Positions 54,500-64,000 of a DNA stretch of 64,000 bases are shown piece after piece. The notes beneath the pieces were generated by a model that was not told the DNA's origin, made no database searches, and saw only the letters and a list, made by a program, of their open reading frames with translations. The DNA is taken from assembly GCA_940337035.1 (NCBI GenBank), contig CALNHX010002788.1, forward strand, positions 1 to 64,000. The letters run 5' to 3'. The translations under genes and the position numbers were made by a program. Source of the stretch: Agriotes lineatus. Taxonomy: Eukaryota; Arthropoda; Insecta; Coleoptera; Elateridae. How positions within the stretch are numbered: the first letter of the stretch is position 1; each line of letters begins with the position of its first letter.

Positions 54500-57165
54500 G
54501 GGGACACACTGTATATTGAACTGATTCGGGCTCTTACGTTGTGTTACCTGTTAGTATATCGTATTTGAATTTATTTGAAACTCATTATAATTATATCATG
54601 AACAGCGATATTTTAATAGCAGGGGATTTTAATTTACCTGAAGTTAATGGGAGTGGTTATGATTTTTTTGGGGGTAAAAAACTTGGAGAATGTTTCGACC
54701 CTTTGGATATTAAATCTTGTAATAATATTCCAAATTGTAATAACAGAACGCTTGACTTGGTTTTTTGTAATTCAAATCTGCTAGTGAATAAAGAAAATAC
54801 TCCTTTGGTCCCTCTTGATGATAATCATCCGACATTATTGCTTAGTTATAACTCAGATAGTGTTAATCTCAGGTGTGAAGAATGGTTGGATATCCCTTGT
54901 AAGTATAATTTTAAAAGGTCGGATTTCCTGTTAATGTACAATCTGTTGCATGATTGTAATTGGCAAGGGTTACTATTATGTGAGGACGTAAATGAAGCCG
55001 TCGACATGTTTTACAAGCGTCTGAACGAAATTTTTGACCTATGTGTTCCAAAAATTAACAGTAATAAAAAGAGCTATCCACATTGGTTCACGCATGATGT
55101 AATAGAAAAAATAAAACTAAAGGAGTACTTTCGTAAGAACAAGCAAAGAAATGCATATTTTTTATCAGAATTTAAAAGATTAAGATCGGAGGTAAAGAAA
55201 GATATTGACAACTGTTATAAAAGTTATATAAAAAACGTTGAATATAGTATTGTACTTAATAACCAACCGAACATGTTCTGGAATTTTATGAAAAGTAGAA
55301 AATCTAATGACACCTCCACTCAGGAATTTACACTGAATGATCAACAATTCTCAGGAAACGTGAATATTGCTGAAGGGTTTGCACAAAATTTCTCTTCTAT
55401 TTGTGATAGGGATTCGGATAATGATGATATCTTAGGGAGTGATTTATACTTACCAGATGTATTAAATATAGATTCTATAAAATTAAATGACATTGTTGAG
55501 GCGATTAGAAAATTAAAAAATAGTAGAAGTTGTGGTGTGGACGGGATTCCTAGTTCCATTTTCAAAAGTTGCTGAGAAAGTTTGTCCTTCCCACTATTAA
55601 TAATTTTCAATCTGGCATTGAAACTTTCTATATTCCCCGAAAAGTGGAAAAGATCTAAAATAGTACCAATTTTCAAAGACGGTAAAAGGACTGATATTAA
55701 AAATTACAGACCAGTGGCGGTATTACCTGTGCCGGCTAAGATATTTGAGAATGTAATATATAACAAAATCAGATTTTCAACACGGATTTCTCAAAAAAAG
55801 ATCGACTGTTACAAATTTAACGCTTTTCATACACGACATTAGTTTTGAAATTGATAAAGGGGGACAGATGGATGTAATCTAGACGGACTTTCAAAAAGCC
55901 TTTGATAAAGTAAATCATAATAATTTAACAAAAAAATTGCAATTATTTGGTTTCTCACGTAAATGATTATACTTTATAAAATCTTACCTTCAAAATCGAG
56001 AACTGGTAGTTGTTTACCAAGGAGCTTACTCATCGGCTTTTCGTGCTACATCTGGTGTACCACAAGGCTCAAATTTAGGACCACTGTTCGTCTTATTATT
56101 CATTAACGATTTGCCGGCTGTCATTAAATATTCGAAGTGTCTGCTCTACGTTGATGATCTAAAGTTGTACAAGCCTGTTTACAGTGAACAGGATGCACTT
56201 GAATTGCAAGCTGATGTAGACAGCACTTTTCAATGGAGTTTAAACAATAAATTGCATTTTAACTTATCTAAATGTTTTGTTGTGACCTATGGGATTAAAA
56301 AAAATGTATAAATGCTCAATATGTAATGAATGGCAAAGATCTCCGACGAATTGTAAACTTAAAGCATCTTGGGGTACATTTTTCGTCGGACCTTAATTTA
56401 TCATATTGAGAAAACAGTTGGCACTTGCAACAGGAATTTAGGTTTCATAATAAGAAATACTTACTTATTTAGTCAAATACAACCTATTATTATTTTATTT
56501 AATGCGTATGTGAGATCTCAACTCGAATATGCATGTACTGTTTGGTCTCCGCATACACAATATCTGCAGCAGCTCATTGAGAAAGTGCAAAATAGGTTTA
56601 TAAAATTTTTATATTATAAACAATTTGGGGATTGTCCTGAATTTGAGTCGTATCAACCGATACGTGATCACTTCCATATTCAAACATTACAACATAGAAG
56701 AATTACTCACATCATAATATTTGCATATAAAATACTTAATTATAGTCTCGATTGTTCCGCTATATTGCAACAATTCTCTATTCGAATCCCGCCTCATGGA
56801 ATTCGTCCTATTTTTTCGTTCTACATACCATTTGCAAGAACAAACATACGATTATTTTCTTCTATTATTAATATGTGTACCATTATTAACACGAACAGTA
56901 CAAATATTGAAATATTTGGCATTTCTTTAAATCGTTTAAGGAACACTTTAAATATGCTTTAGATTTCGAATGATGAATTCTGCCTGATCCTCTTACAGTC
57001 TGAAAACCGGATATACATAATAAAACGTAATTAAGTTTAAGTAAATTTAATCGTAAGTATTTAATTTAAATTAAACTGGCTACGTATATTAATAAAATAT
57101 ATATTGAGTTAAGAAACATGTAATTAGGCTTATTGCCTGTTTGTTTCTCAAAATAAAATAAAATA
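54500..57165 (+). pseudogene. Jockey/CR1-like LINE, 5'-truncated (endonuclease and reverse transcriptase)
   Basis: A long open stretch (to 55,575) encodes the end of an APE-type endonuclease (DILIAGDFNLPEVNG, TLDLVFCN, DDNHPTLLLSY), a linker (YPHWFTHDVIEKIK, MFWNFMKSRKSND) and the first RT block (LKNSRSCGVDGIPSSIFK). A stop at 55,573 is followed by FKDGKRTDIKNYRPVAVLP (55,668). A frameshifted FQKAFDKVNH, GVPQGSNLGPLFVLLFINDL (56,057) and catalytic LLYVDDLKLY (56,142) come next. The C-terminal region (56,369-56,962) includes YVRSQLEYACTVWSPHT. The 3' end at about 57,165 carries an AAATAAAATAAAATAG tail. It has several stops and frameshifts, so it is inactive. Confidence 0.85.
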
Positions 57166-58282
57166 GAATGTTTATAAATTATATTTTTATCAATTTAAAT
57201 TGTCCTGTTTATATTATTTGAATATTAATAGTCATTCTTTTTGTTAGCTCCTGAAAATCAGGGATGGATTCCTTTTATCTAGATTGCTTATTCTGAAATT
57301 TGATGTTCTAATTTTAATTTTATTACAAGTCAAACATAACTTCTGTCAAATGATATGTCAAACCAATTTGAAAATTCAATGACAAATACCAGATCGTTAC
57401 ATTCGCCATATAACAATATCAAACAGTAAGTAATTCCTTAATAATGAATTCACCTTTTTAGTCTTTATTTTAATAATAATAATAATAATAGTTTATTGTC
57501 CTAATGACCAATTACATGTTTGGCGTAGACTCGTCAAAACTAATACTAACACATTAAAAAAACTACTGGAACAGTTCATCTATACCGTAATAACATTCTT
57601 TTGTTAAGTGATTGCGCAGTTTTTGCTTAAATTCTTTAACATTACTACTTTTAATAATGAAATCCGACAGGGAGTTGAAAATTTTGATGCAGGTGTATTT
57701 GGGTGATCGCTCATAACTAGCCGTTTTATGCTGTGGGATCGTTAGCGTCGAATTACTTCTGGTAGGGTATTGGTGGAAGTCTCTGTTTTTTTATAAACAT
57801 GCTATAGTTTCGGAATACATACTGCGCAGATTTATATATCAGAACACAGGGAAAGGTCAGTATAGCTTTATCCACAAAAGTTCGTCGGCATGACGTTCTG
57901 GGTGTCAGGTTGTAGACGCACAATGCGTTTTTGCAATATAAAAACGCGCTTAGCTGATTTTGACCTTCCCCACAATAACACATTGTATGCCATATGCGAG
58001 TAAACATGTGCGTAGTAAACAGATAATAATTGTGCGATTGATTTAAATTGAAGCACCAGGTAGAATGCAGAATTAAATCGTGAACAAACATAATCCACCT
58101 GCTTAGTTCAGCCGAGGTCACTATCTAAGTAACTACCTAAAATTTCACATGATAAGTATTGTAAGACGCTAACATACCCCGAGCCCTTCCAAACAATACG
58201 CAGACTGTTTTGTTGTTGTTTAAAATTAGTCTGTTGGTGTTACACCAGGTGTCAACAACCTTTTTGTACGGTATCTATGTTA

Positions 58283-59672
58283 ATCTCTGAAACTTCTTGT
58301 GGCGTGAATTCATAATTCATATTCTTATATGGGTATTTCGCCACTCTGCAAATTAAAATATTAAATAACGAAAATATTAACAACGAACGTTTCGAGGGAC
58401 AATCTGCCCTCGATATCAACGAATAACAATTAAAACTAACAATAAACTTATCTTTTTCACTGGAAGGAAAAACGACCAACCTCCAATGAATTTTTTGACA
58501 TTGACGTTTGTTGATATCTGTACCTACTTGATCTCATCTTTAAGAATCGATAGCCAACTATTGTCTAAAAATATTGAGAAAGACGACATGCATTTTTCTT
58601 CGTTAAGTAAAATATATGCCGTTTCCTTAATTTTTCGCCTAGTTGACATCGATTCTTTAGACAAGATCTTTGTGTTGTCCCATTGTATTTTATGGTTTTC
58701 ATCCCAAGCATGTTCTGCCAGCTTAGACTTATTGAATTGATACATTTTCAACATATTTTTATGTTCTTTAACTCTAACTGCTAAAGGCCTGGATGTTTCA
58801 CCGATATAATATTTCCCGCATTCACAGGGAATACTATATATACAATTCCTTGAATGTTGTTCTTCGTTGAACGGTTTAGTTTTTGTAAGAACTGACCGCA
58901 AAGTATTCATCGTTTTGAATACCGTCCTAACATTGAATCTATTTCCAATTCGTCTAATTTTGTCAGATATGCCTGGAATATATGGTATAATTAGAGTATT
59001 ATATTTTTGAGTGTCATTCCTTTGTACTTGTGTGGCATTGCTTCGTGTATTGAAAATGTTCCGAACAAGAGTCTCTGGATAGCCATTATCTTGTAAAACA
59101 TTAATAATAAATTCTTTCTCTTTTTTGAAAATTTTATCATTAGAGCAAACAACTTTGGCTCTGTCGTAGAGACTTTTTACAACGCCTGTCTTTATGTTTT
59201 TGTGATGGTTAGAATTAAAATGTAAGTACCTATTAGTATTGGTTTTCTTACGGTATACTGTTGTTTCAAAAGTATTTATTGTGCGTGTGATTAGTGTATC
59301 AAGAAAGGGTAATTGATTGTTTTGCTCTGTTTCTAATGTGAATTTGATGGAGGTTTCTTTACTGTTAATATGTTCAAGAAATTTGTCCACCTCATCCATA
59401 TCATGAGGCCAAATTGCAAAAACATCATCGACATATCTCCACCAAACTACTGGTTTGTTGGTGTACGTGTAGACATGTTGTTGTTCAAAGTCTTCCATAA
59501 AAATGTTACTAACAATGGGAGATAAAGGTGAACCCATTGCCATCCCGAAATCTTGTTGGTAAAATTCATTATGGAAGACTTTGAACAACAACATGTCTAC
59601 ACGTACACCAACAAACCAGTAGTTTGGTGGAGATATGTCGATGTGACGAAATACCCATATAAGAATATGAAT
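58283..59672 (-). mobile_element. Penelope-like element, 5'-truncated, with inverted 5' end and 14-bp target duplication
   Basis: CGGTATCTATGTTA flanks the element exactly (58,269-58,282 and 59,673-59,686). Its right part is an inverted repeat of its own coding sequence: 59,426-59,498 and 59,571-59,643 are exact inverted copies of 73 bp around 72 bp. Its outer parts also pair (58,315-58,340 with 59,647-59,672, 26 bp exact). A GAGGG...CCCTCGAAAC segment at 58,410-58,385 (minus strand) recalls the catalytic-box region of Penelope long repeats, but this is weak. Confidence 0.9.
58524..59594 (-). CDS. Penelope-like reverse transcriptase and GIY-YIG endonuclease (truncated N terminus)
   Basis: The frame is uninterrupted to its stop. 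The first eight codons (MLLFKVFH) come from the antisense of the inverted copy, so the true Penelope sequence starts at about NEFYQQDFG. Reverse-transcriptase blocks are MAMGSPLSPIVSNIFMEDF and the catalytic VVWWRYVDDVFAIW. A connector (NNQLPFLDTLITR, TVYRKKTNTNRYLHFNSNHH) leads to a C-terminal GIY-YIG nuclease: NCIYSIPCECGKYYIGETSR followed by PLAVRVKEHK. This RT plus GIY-YIG arrangement defines Penelope-like retroelements, where the nuclease makes the target nick that primes reverse transcription. The upstream RT domains are missing, so the protein cannot be functional. Its good preservation indicates a recent insertion. Confidence 0.92.
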   Translation of the reverse strand: MLLFKVFHNEFYQQDFGMAMGSPLSPIVSNIFMEDFEQQHVYTYTNKPVVWWRYVDDVFAIWPHDMDEVDKFLEHINSKETSIKFTLETEQNNQLPFLDTLITRTINTFETTVYRKKTNTNRYLHFNSNHHKNIKTGVVKSLYDRAKVVCSNDKIFKKEKEFIINVLQDNGYPETLVRNIFNTRSNATQVQRNDTQKYNTLIIPYIPGISDKIRRIGNRFNVRTVFKTMNTLRSVLTKTKPFNEEQHSRNCIYSIPCECGKYYIGETSRPLAVRVKEHKNMLKMYQFNKSKLAEHAWDENHKIQWDNTKILSKESMSTRRKIKETAYILLNEEKCMSSFSIFLDNSWLSILKDEIK

Positions 59673-60289
59673 CGGTATCTATGTTATTGTTAAGATCATC
59701 CAAATTATCGCTAGTAACAATTACAGAAGTGTCATCCGCATAAATTACTGCATGGCCAGACTTAATATACAATGACAAGTCATTTATAAATATTAAAAAA
59801 AGTAAAGGTCCAATGATGGAACCCTGCACGACTCCTAAATTCACATTTCGTGCCTGTGTATCTTGACCTTCCATTTTTACTTTTAATCTACGATTACTTT
59901 AGAAAGATAGCAGCCATGTCAAGACTGGGCCCCTTATGCCCAGATTATATAATTTCGTGCTCAACACATCACTATTAATCGTGTCAAAGGCACGAGTAAA
60001 GTAAAAAAATAAGGCCGCGACAAACTTATTGCAGTCAACGTCAGCATAGATGCGGTCTAAAAAACGACAACGTGCTGATTCAGTCGATCGTTCTTCCCGA
60101 AAACCGTGCTGAGCGTCTGCGATGAGATTATATTTATCGAGAAATGCTGTTAGCCTTGTGCACACTATCTTTTCAATTATTTTTGAAAACACACTGAGAA
60201 CCGATATCGGTTGGTAGTTGTTTAAATGTTGGGGATTACCCTTTTTGAACACAGGAATCACCTTTGCCAGTTTTAGAACATCCAGTGCT

Positions 60290-60728
60290 TACCTAATACC
60301 TAAAATCACCCACATTTTACTCGAACTTATCAATGTCCCTGATGTTAACCAACTTGCTCTACTCCGCCAACGGCCACAACTGCTCCAGTCAACAAACACA
60401 GCGAAAGCCTCCATTGACACCCAATATGTCAAAACTGCCTAGCATCAGGAACAGAAGCTCCCTCACAGCATGGGCCCAAAACAGACTCCAGTTGTAGTCA
60501 CTCAACTCCAACACCGCATCCAATAACACTTCTCCAAATTACTCCACTGACCAGCTCCAAGAACCAACGATCTCTCCATAAGAACTCTCCTTTCGTACTA
60601 ACAGCTCGATGCAATCCAAGTCAATTGATATACAATGTCAAATGTAATTCTTCAATAAACTTAACTTAGTATTTTTCTCTATTTATTCTCCTTTGTAGAT
60701 TAATCCTGCTTTTAGTTTAGTTTTTTAC
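60290..60728. other. Unassigned GC-richer stretch between two LINEs
   Basis: No homology was recognised. Base composition is less AT-rich and CA-rich on the plus strand (for example CAACGGCCACAACTGCTCCA). It could be a fragment of an unidentified element. Confidence 0.3.
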
Positions 60729-60739
60729 CATATACTTGC

Positions 60740-62751
60740 TATCTCTTGCATCGCCTTCCACAATTTCTTTCGTGGGACAGAATCATAGACCTTTTTAAGG
60801 TCTATAAAGGCTATGTGGACATCTCTGTTTTTCGCTAGCTTTTTCTCTATTAATTGTTGGATAGTATATATATGGTCGATACATGATCTTCCGGCAGTGA
60901 AACCTGATTGGTCCTCGTCGATTTTGTCCTTTAGTACTTTCTCCAATTTTTCCTTTTTTATTTTGCCATATAGTCTGTCCATTGATGATATGACACTAAT
61001 GCCTCTATAGTTTTCGCATCTTCTTCTGTCCCCTTTTTTAAAAATGGATGTAATATAAGCTTCTGTTCATTCTTTAGGTATTTCTTCTTTGTTTAAAGCT
61101 TCTTGAGTCATACGGTGAATTATTATAAATAGTTTCTCGGTTCCATACCTTATTAATTCATTAGGAATTCCTCCAGATCCAGGCGATTTGTTATTTTTAA
61201 GTGTTTTTATGTTATTCCGAACTTCCTCTAGTGTCACCATTATTTCGTCGTTGACTTGTTCTATGTTTTCGTCCTCTTCTATAAATTGAGGTCGTTTCTC
61301 TATTAATAGATCCTTATAATATTCTTCCCATTGTTTTTCTTGTATGTACGTCAGACCTGTCTTTTCCTTAGAGTTTTTCCGTAGTCCTTTTAGTACCTTC
61401 CATGATTCTGAATTTCTTGTTCCCCCTATGCACTGTTCGATGTTTCTGCAAGTTTTTCCCCATTTATCGTTTTTCTCCTTTACTACCATCCGTTTTGCCT
61501 CTCTACTTGTTTGTCGGTATTTTTGGAGATCATCCTGATTTTTGGTACTGAGCCACTTATTGTTTAAAATTTCCTTCTCCTTAATACATTCCTCAGTATT
61601 CTCCGTCAGTTTTATGTTATACCGATTTGATGTTCTTTCTTCCAACCCTAGAGCTTCCATTGCTGCTTCTTTCATACTATTTTTTATGTGTTCGTACGTT
61701 TTCTCGATATTTTCGTACCTGAATTCTTCTAACTTCTGATCCAGCCTTCTTCTATATAAGTTTTTTACTGACTCTTCTCTAAACAGATATCCCCCAAAAA
61801 CTAATAAGAGCTATAAAAGACCTATTTCAAAACAACTGGGTCAGAATTAAAATAGGAAATAAAATAGGAAACATCTTTAGAACAACAAAAGGCCTCTTAC
61901 AGGGCTGCTCTACGTCACCAACCCTATTACCTATTCAAAATATTCCTACAACAAACACTGGAACCGTGGAAAAAAAGATGTGAAGGAATGGGTGTCCCAG
62001 TCAGAGACGACCATCTATACACTCTTAGTTTCGCTGACGATCAGGCAGTAATCGCCCAAGATGATGAAGATCTCAGTTTTATGCTAAGAAAATTAGATGA
62101 CGTATACACCGAAAATGGTTTAGAGATAAGCTTGGACAAAACAGAGTATCTAACAACAGCACAATAACCTATTACCACCTTAGAAATAGAAGAAGGAAGC
62201 CAAATAAGGGGAACAGACAAATTCAGATACTTAGGATTTATTATCTCAAAAAAAGGTACAACTGAAGCAGAAATTAAAAGCAGATTGGGACAAACCAGAA
62301 ATACAATAAAACAACTTAACCCAGTGCTTTCGGATAGACACCTCACAACAACGACAAAGACTAGAATTTACAACACTCTAGTACGCAGTATACTAACATA
62401 CGGAGCAGAAATCTGGGTATTAAATAAAAAGGAAAAAAATAAAATTTATTCAACAGAAATGGATTTCTGGAGAAGAAGCTGCGGAATTAAAAGAACTGAC
62501 AGAGTTACCAACGAGGAAATTAAAAGACGAATGAAAGTAAAAAAACAGAAAAGATTGATTTGGTACGGACATGTAAGAAGGTCAGAACCCAACCGATGGA
62601 TAACAAAGATCACAGAATGGAGCCCGAAGGGAAAAAGAAAGCAAGAAAGACCCAGAAGATCTTGGAGGAATGAAGATGGAAGATGGAGACTGGGAAAATA
62701 GAATTGAAAATGTGGTTGAGTTAAGGAAAACAGCGTCAGCTGTAAAAAAAT

Positions 62752-62812
<61 letters not shown>
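60740..62812 (+). mobile_element. LINE with inverted 5' segment (twin-priming structure)
   Basis: The minus strand from 61,770 to 60,745 encodes the upstream RT region: RNSESWKVLKGLRKNSKEKT, QWEEYYKDLL, LKNNKSPGSGGIPNELIRYG, DEDQSGFTAGRSCIDHIYTI, IAFIDLKKVYDSVPRKKLWK and AMQE. The plus strand from about 61,785 continues the same protein: ISPKLIRAIKDLFQNNWVRI, TKGLLQGCSTSP, LSFADDQAVIAQDDEDL, YLGF, TYGAEIWVLNKKEKNK and RRMKVKKQKRLIWYGHVRR. The inverted first part ends where the second part begins. This is the structure produced when both DNA strands prime reverse transcription. The tail is a TA dinucleotide run (62,752-62,810). ATATACTTGCTAT (60,731) and ATATACTTTCTAT (62,807) may be the target duplication, with one mismatch. 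One stop interrupts the 3' part. Confidence 0.82.
62752..62810. repeat. TA-dinucleotide microsatellite at the LINE 3' end
   Basis: About 29 uninterrupted TA units follow AAAAAATCT. It sits where the LINE tail should be and probably grew from it. Confidence 0.9.
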
Positions 62813-62954
62813 TTTCTATTTTCCTCCATTTTATATCTCACCTTCTTAAATTAAATTCCATTTCTATTTCATCACGCAAATTTAGTCTTAATATCAACCC
62901 TTCCTAATTTCCAAACATTTTCTTTTTAAAATAGGGTATTTCATACTTTTAATG

Positions 62955-63303
62955 TATGTATATGTATAATCTGTAACCTCATTTATCTTGCGGTGTAGAG
63001 GCTGATGCTTTATGCGCTGGCATCTGGCTCAACTTGCCCAGATTCGGGGTACAGAATTGGAGCGCGCCTTTGGTGCTTAGGCAGCAACCATTGTGTGATG
63101 TGTGTGTCTTGGTGATGTGTTGACCTTGTTACTCTATCTCTTAGGTCTGTGGTTCTGAGTAGAGCACAGTTAATTTGGTGCCCAACTGTGAATGGTCTCA
63201 CCGAGCCCGATTTCAATCGCCAAAAAAATTCCGACCCCCGCGGGATTCGAACCGAAGACTTGCTTAATGCAAGCTTGGCGCTTACCCAACTGCGCCATGC
63301 TTT
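62955..63303 (-). mobile_element. tRNA-derived SINE, second copy
   Basis: On the minus strand, TGGCGCAGTTGG (box A, 63,297-63,286) and GGTTCGAATCC (box B, about 63,251-63,241) match RNA polymerase III consensus boxes better than the copy at 42,918. The body matches that copy throughout, and the 3' end runs into ATACATATACATACAT. No clear target duplication was found. Confidence 0.82.
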
Positions 63304-63575
63304 ACATTTTTCAAAATTTGTTATCTTAATAATGAAAACAAAGTCCTTAACGATATCATATTTTTTCCCTTCCCACACACTATATCTTTATTTTTTTATG
63401 TCTACCTACTATATATTCGAATCCATCTGTTTCCAAATTGGCAATATTTGATTCAATTATAAATTCTATTTTCTTTTCTAATTACATACCCATTATCCAT
63501 ATTCCCAATTCATATTCAAATTGATCCCTATAATATTCAACTATGGTAATCCCTTAATCTTATTTTAAAACAACA
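63304..63575. other. Gene-free AT-rich stretch
   Basis: No gene or repeat could be supported here. Confidence 0.25.
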
Positions 63576-63712
63576 GAAAAGTAAAGTTTTACTAAATGAA
63601 TATAACTTGATTGAGTACGAGTGAGCGAAGCGAGCCAGTAACTTAAAAAGCTATATAAATTATTTAGTTAAACTACTTTTCTTACAAAGTGTGTATACTA
63701 TTTTTTTCGCAT
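63576..63712. repeat. Foldback with GCGAAGC apex
   Basis: AGAAAAGTAAAGTTTTACTA pairs with an inverted run ending TAAACTACTTTTCTT; the apex is GAGTGAGCGAAGCGAGCC with GCGAAGC at 63,625-63,631. The right flank TATACTATTTTTTT resembles the shared right tip of the variable-arm set; the left tip is not evident. Confidence 0.65.
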
Positions 63713-63764
63713 TTTGTATTAGTATTTATAAATAAACATTTATATAACAGCATTATACCGCATG

Positions 63765-63922
63765 TCCATTAAAAAAGGCGGTTGTGGAAATTCAAACGTA
63801 TAAATAATATGTTGGTGGCGCTGTAAGTCTATGTCAAATTCGAGGTTATCAGGTTAGGTTTTCCGGCAGTTTTGGCACAAACTGACACAAAACCTAACCT
63901 GCTAACTTCGAATTTGACAGTG
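63765..63922 (+). repeat. Dispersed repeat with internal palindrome
   Basis: It is the inverted relative of 51,895-52,026. From 63,833 it is palindromic: GTCAAATTCGAGGTTATCAG pairs with CTGCTAACTTCGAATTTGAC ending at about 63,920, with AGGTTAGGTTTT/AAAACCTAACCT inside. Confidence 0.65.
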
Positions 63923-64000
63923 ACACTACTATAGAGTAAAGTGACATTTCTATGCACCAAAGTGCCACTTTATTAATCGATTTTGAATTTAGTAAAATAG

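Larger units (their letters stand above)
57471..60285 (-). pseudogene. Jockey/CR1-like LINE, minus strand, split by a Penelope-like element
   Basis: On the minus strand, VIPVFKKGNPQHLNNYQPIS (60,265) and SKIIEKIVCTRL lead to AQHGFREERSTE and TRAFDTINSDVL. GVVQGSIIGPLLFLIFINDL and the catalytic VIYADDTSVIV (about 59,750) follow. After the inserted Penelope-like element the frame resumes within NNNIDTVQK, and further LINE sequence includes YVCSRFNSAFY, YYAHVYSHMAYNVLLWG and AKRVFILQKRIVR. An AATAAA signal and an ATT-repeat tail lie at 57,490-57,471. The 5' end is missing beyond about 60,285. A few stops show it is dead. Confidence 0.85.

Noticed and set aside
60590..60625. CTCCTTTCGTACTAACAG, which reversed resembles the sarcin-ricin loop of large-subunit rRNA
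   Set aside because: The match covers only about 15 nt and the flanking sequence does not resemble rRNA.
62446..62841. Minus-strand open frame with an IYIYIY run
   Set aside because: It is antisense to the LINE and the run is the TA microsatellite.
1..64000. CRISPR arrays, bacterial operons or phage genes
   Set aside because: No regularly spaced short repeats; introns, SINEs, LINEs and polyadenylation-type tails show this is eukaryotic nuclear DNA.

Overview
The window reads as AT-rich insect nuclear DNA made almost entirely of transposable-element remains. The only host-type gene is a small secreted, cysteine-rich protein of the DUF4789 type known from insects. It has short introns, and a second, broken copy lies about 20 kb away in the same orientation. 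A beetle with a large repeat-rich genome would fit, but nothing here proves the order.

1-9,243: a large DNA transposon with ~650-bp terminal inverted repeats. It encodes one ancestral ~1,470-residue protein, now split by about five frameshifts, with an N-terminal zinc-finger-like region, a conserved central region, a FEN1/XPG-like nuclease domain and a C-terminal tesmin/TSO1 CXC domain. A Jockey-type LINE fragment sits between its coding region and its right repeat. 9,500-10,260: a foldback MITE. 10,308-12,358: a compact, apparently intact Tc1/mariner-type element with matching terminal repeats, TA target sites, an uninterrupted 410-codon transposase and an unusually long gap between the second and third catalytic acids (DD82E/Sailor-like).

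12.4-47 kb: DUF4789 copy 1 (16.5-17.0 kb) and copy 2 (35.6-37.5 kb) are part of a colinear A-B-C tandem segmental duplication (A 16.2/36.0 kb, B 23.9/39.5 kb, C 31.6/42.5 kb). The two units were later filled by different insertions: a 4-kb non-autonomous hAT element (26,331-30,322, 8-bp target duplication), long-TIR foldbacks, a tRNA-derived SINE with a 12-bp target duplication, MITEs and mariner fragments.

47-64 kb: LINE fragments (RTE-like, Jockey/CR1-like), a Penelope-like element with RT and GIY-YIG domains inserted precisely into another LINE (14-bp target duplication), a LINE with the inverted 5' segment expected from twin priming, a second SINE, and a degenerate tRNA-Ser-like sequence.

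The most unusual signal is a dense set of foldback sequences whose arms are mutually unrelated. Many share outer tips (AATAG[TC][AG]TAT) and an apex with a G-N-A miniloop, twice or more exactly GCGAAGC. One composite of these sits in DUF4789 copy 2 at a site that is empty in copy 1.
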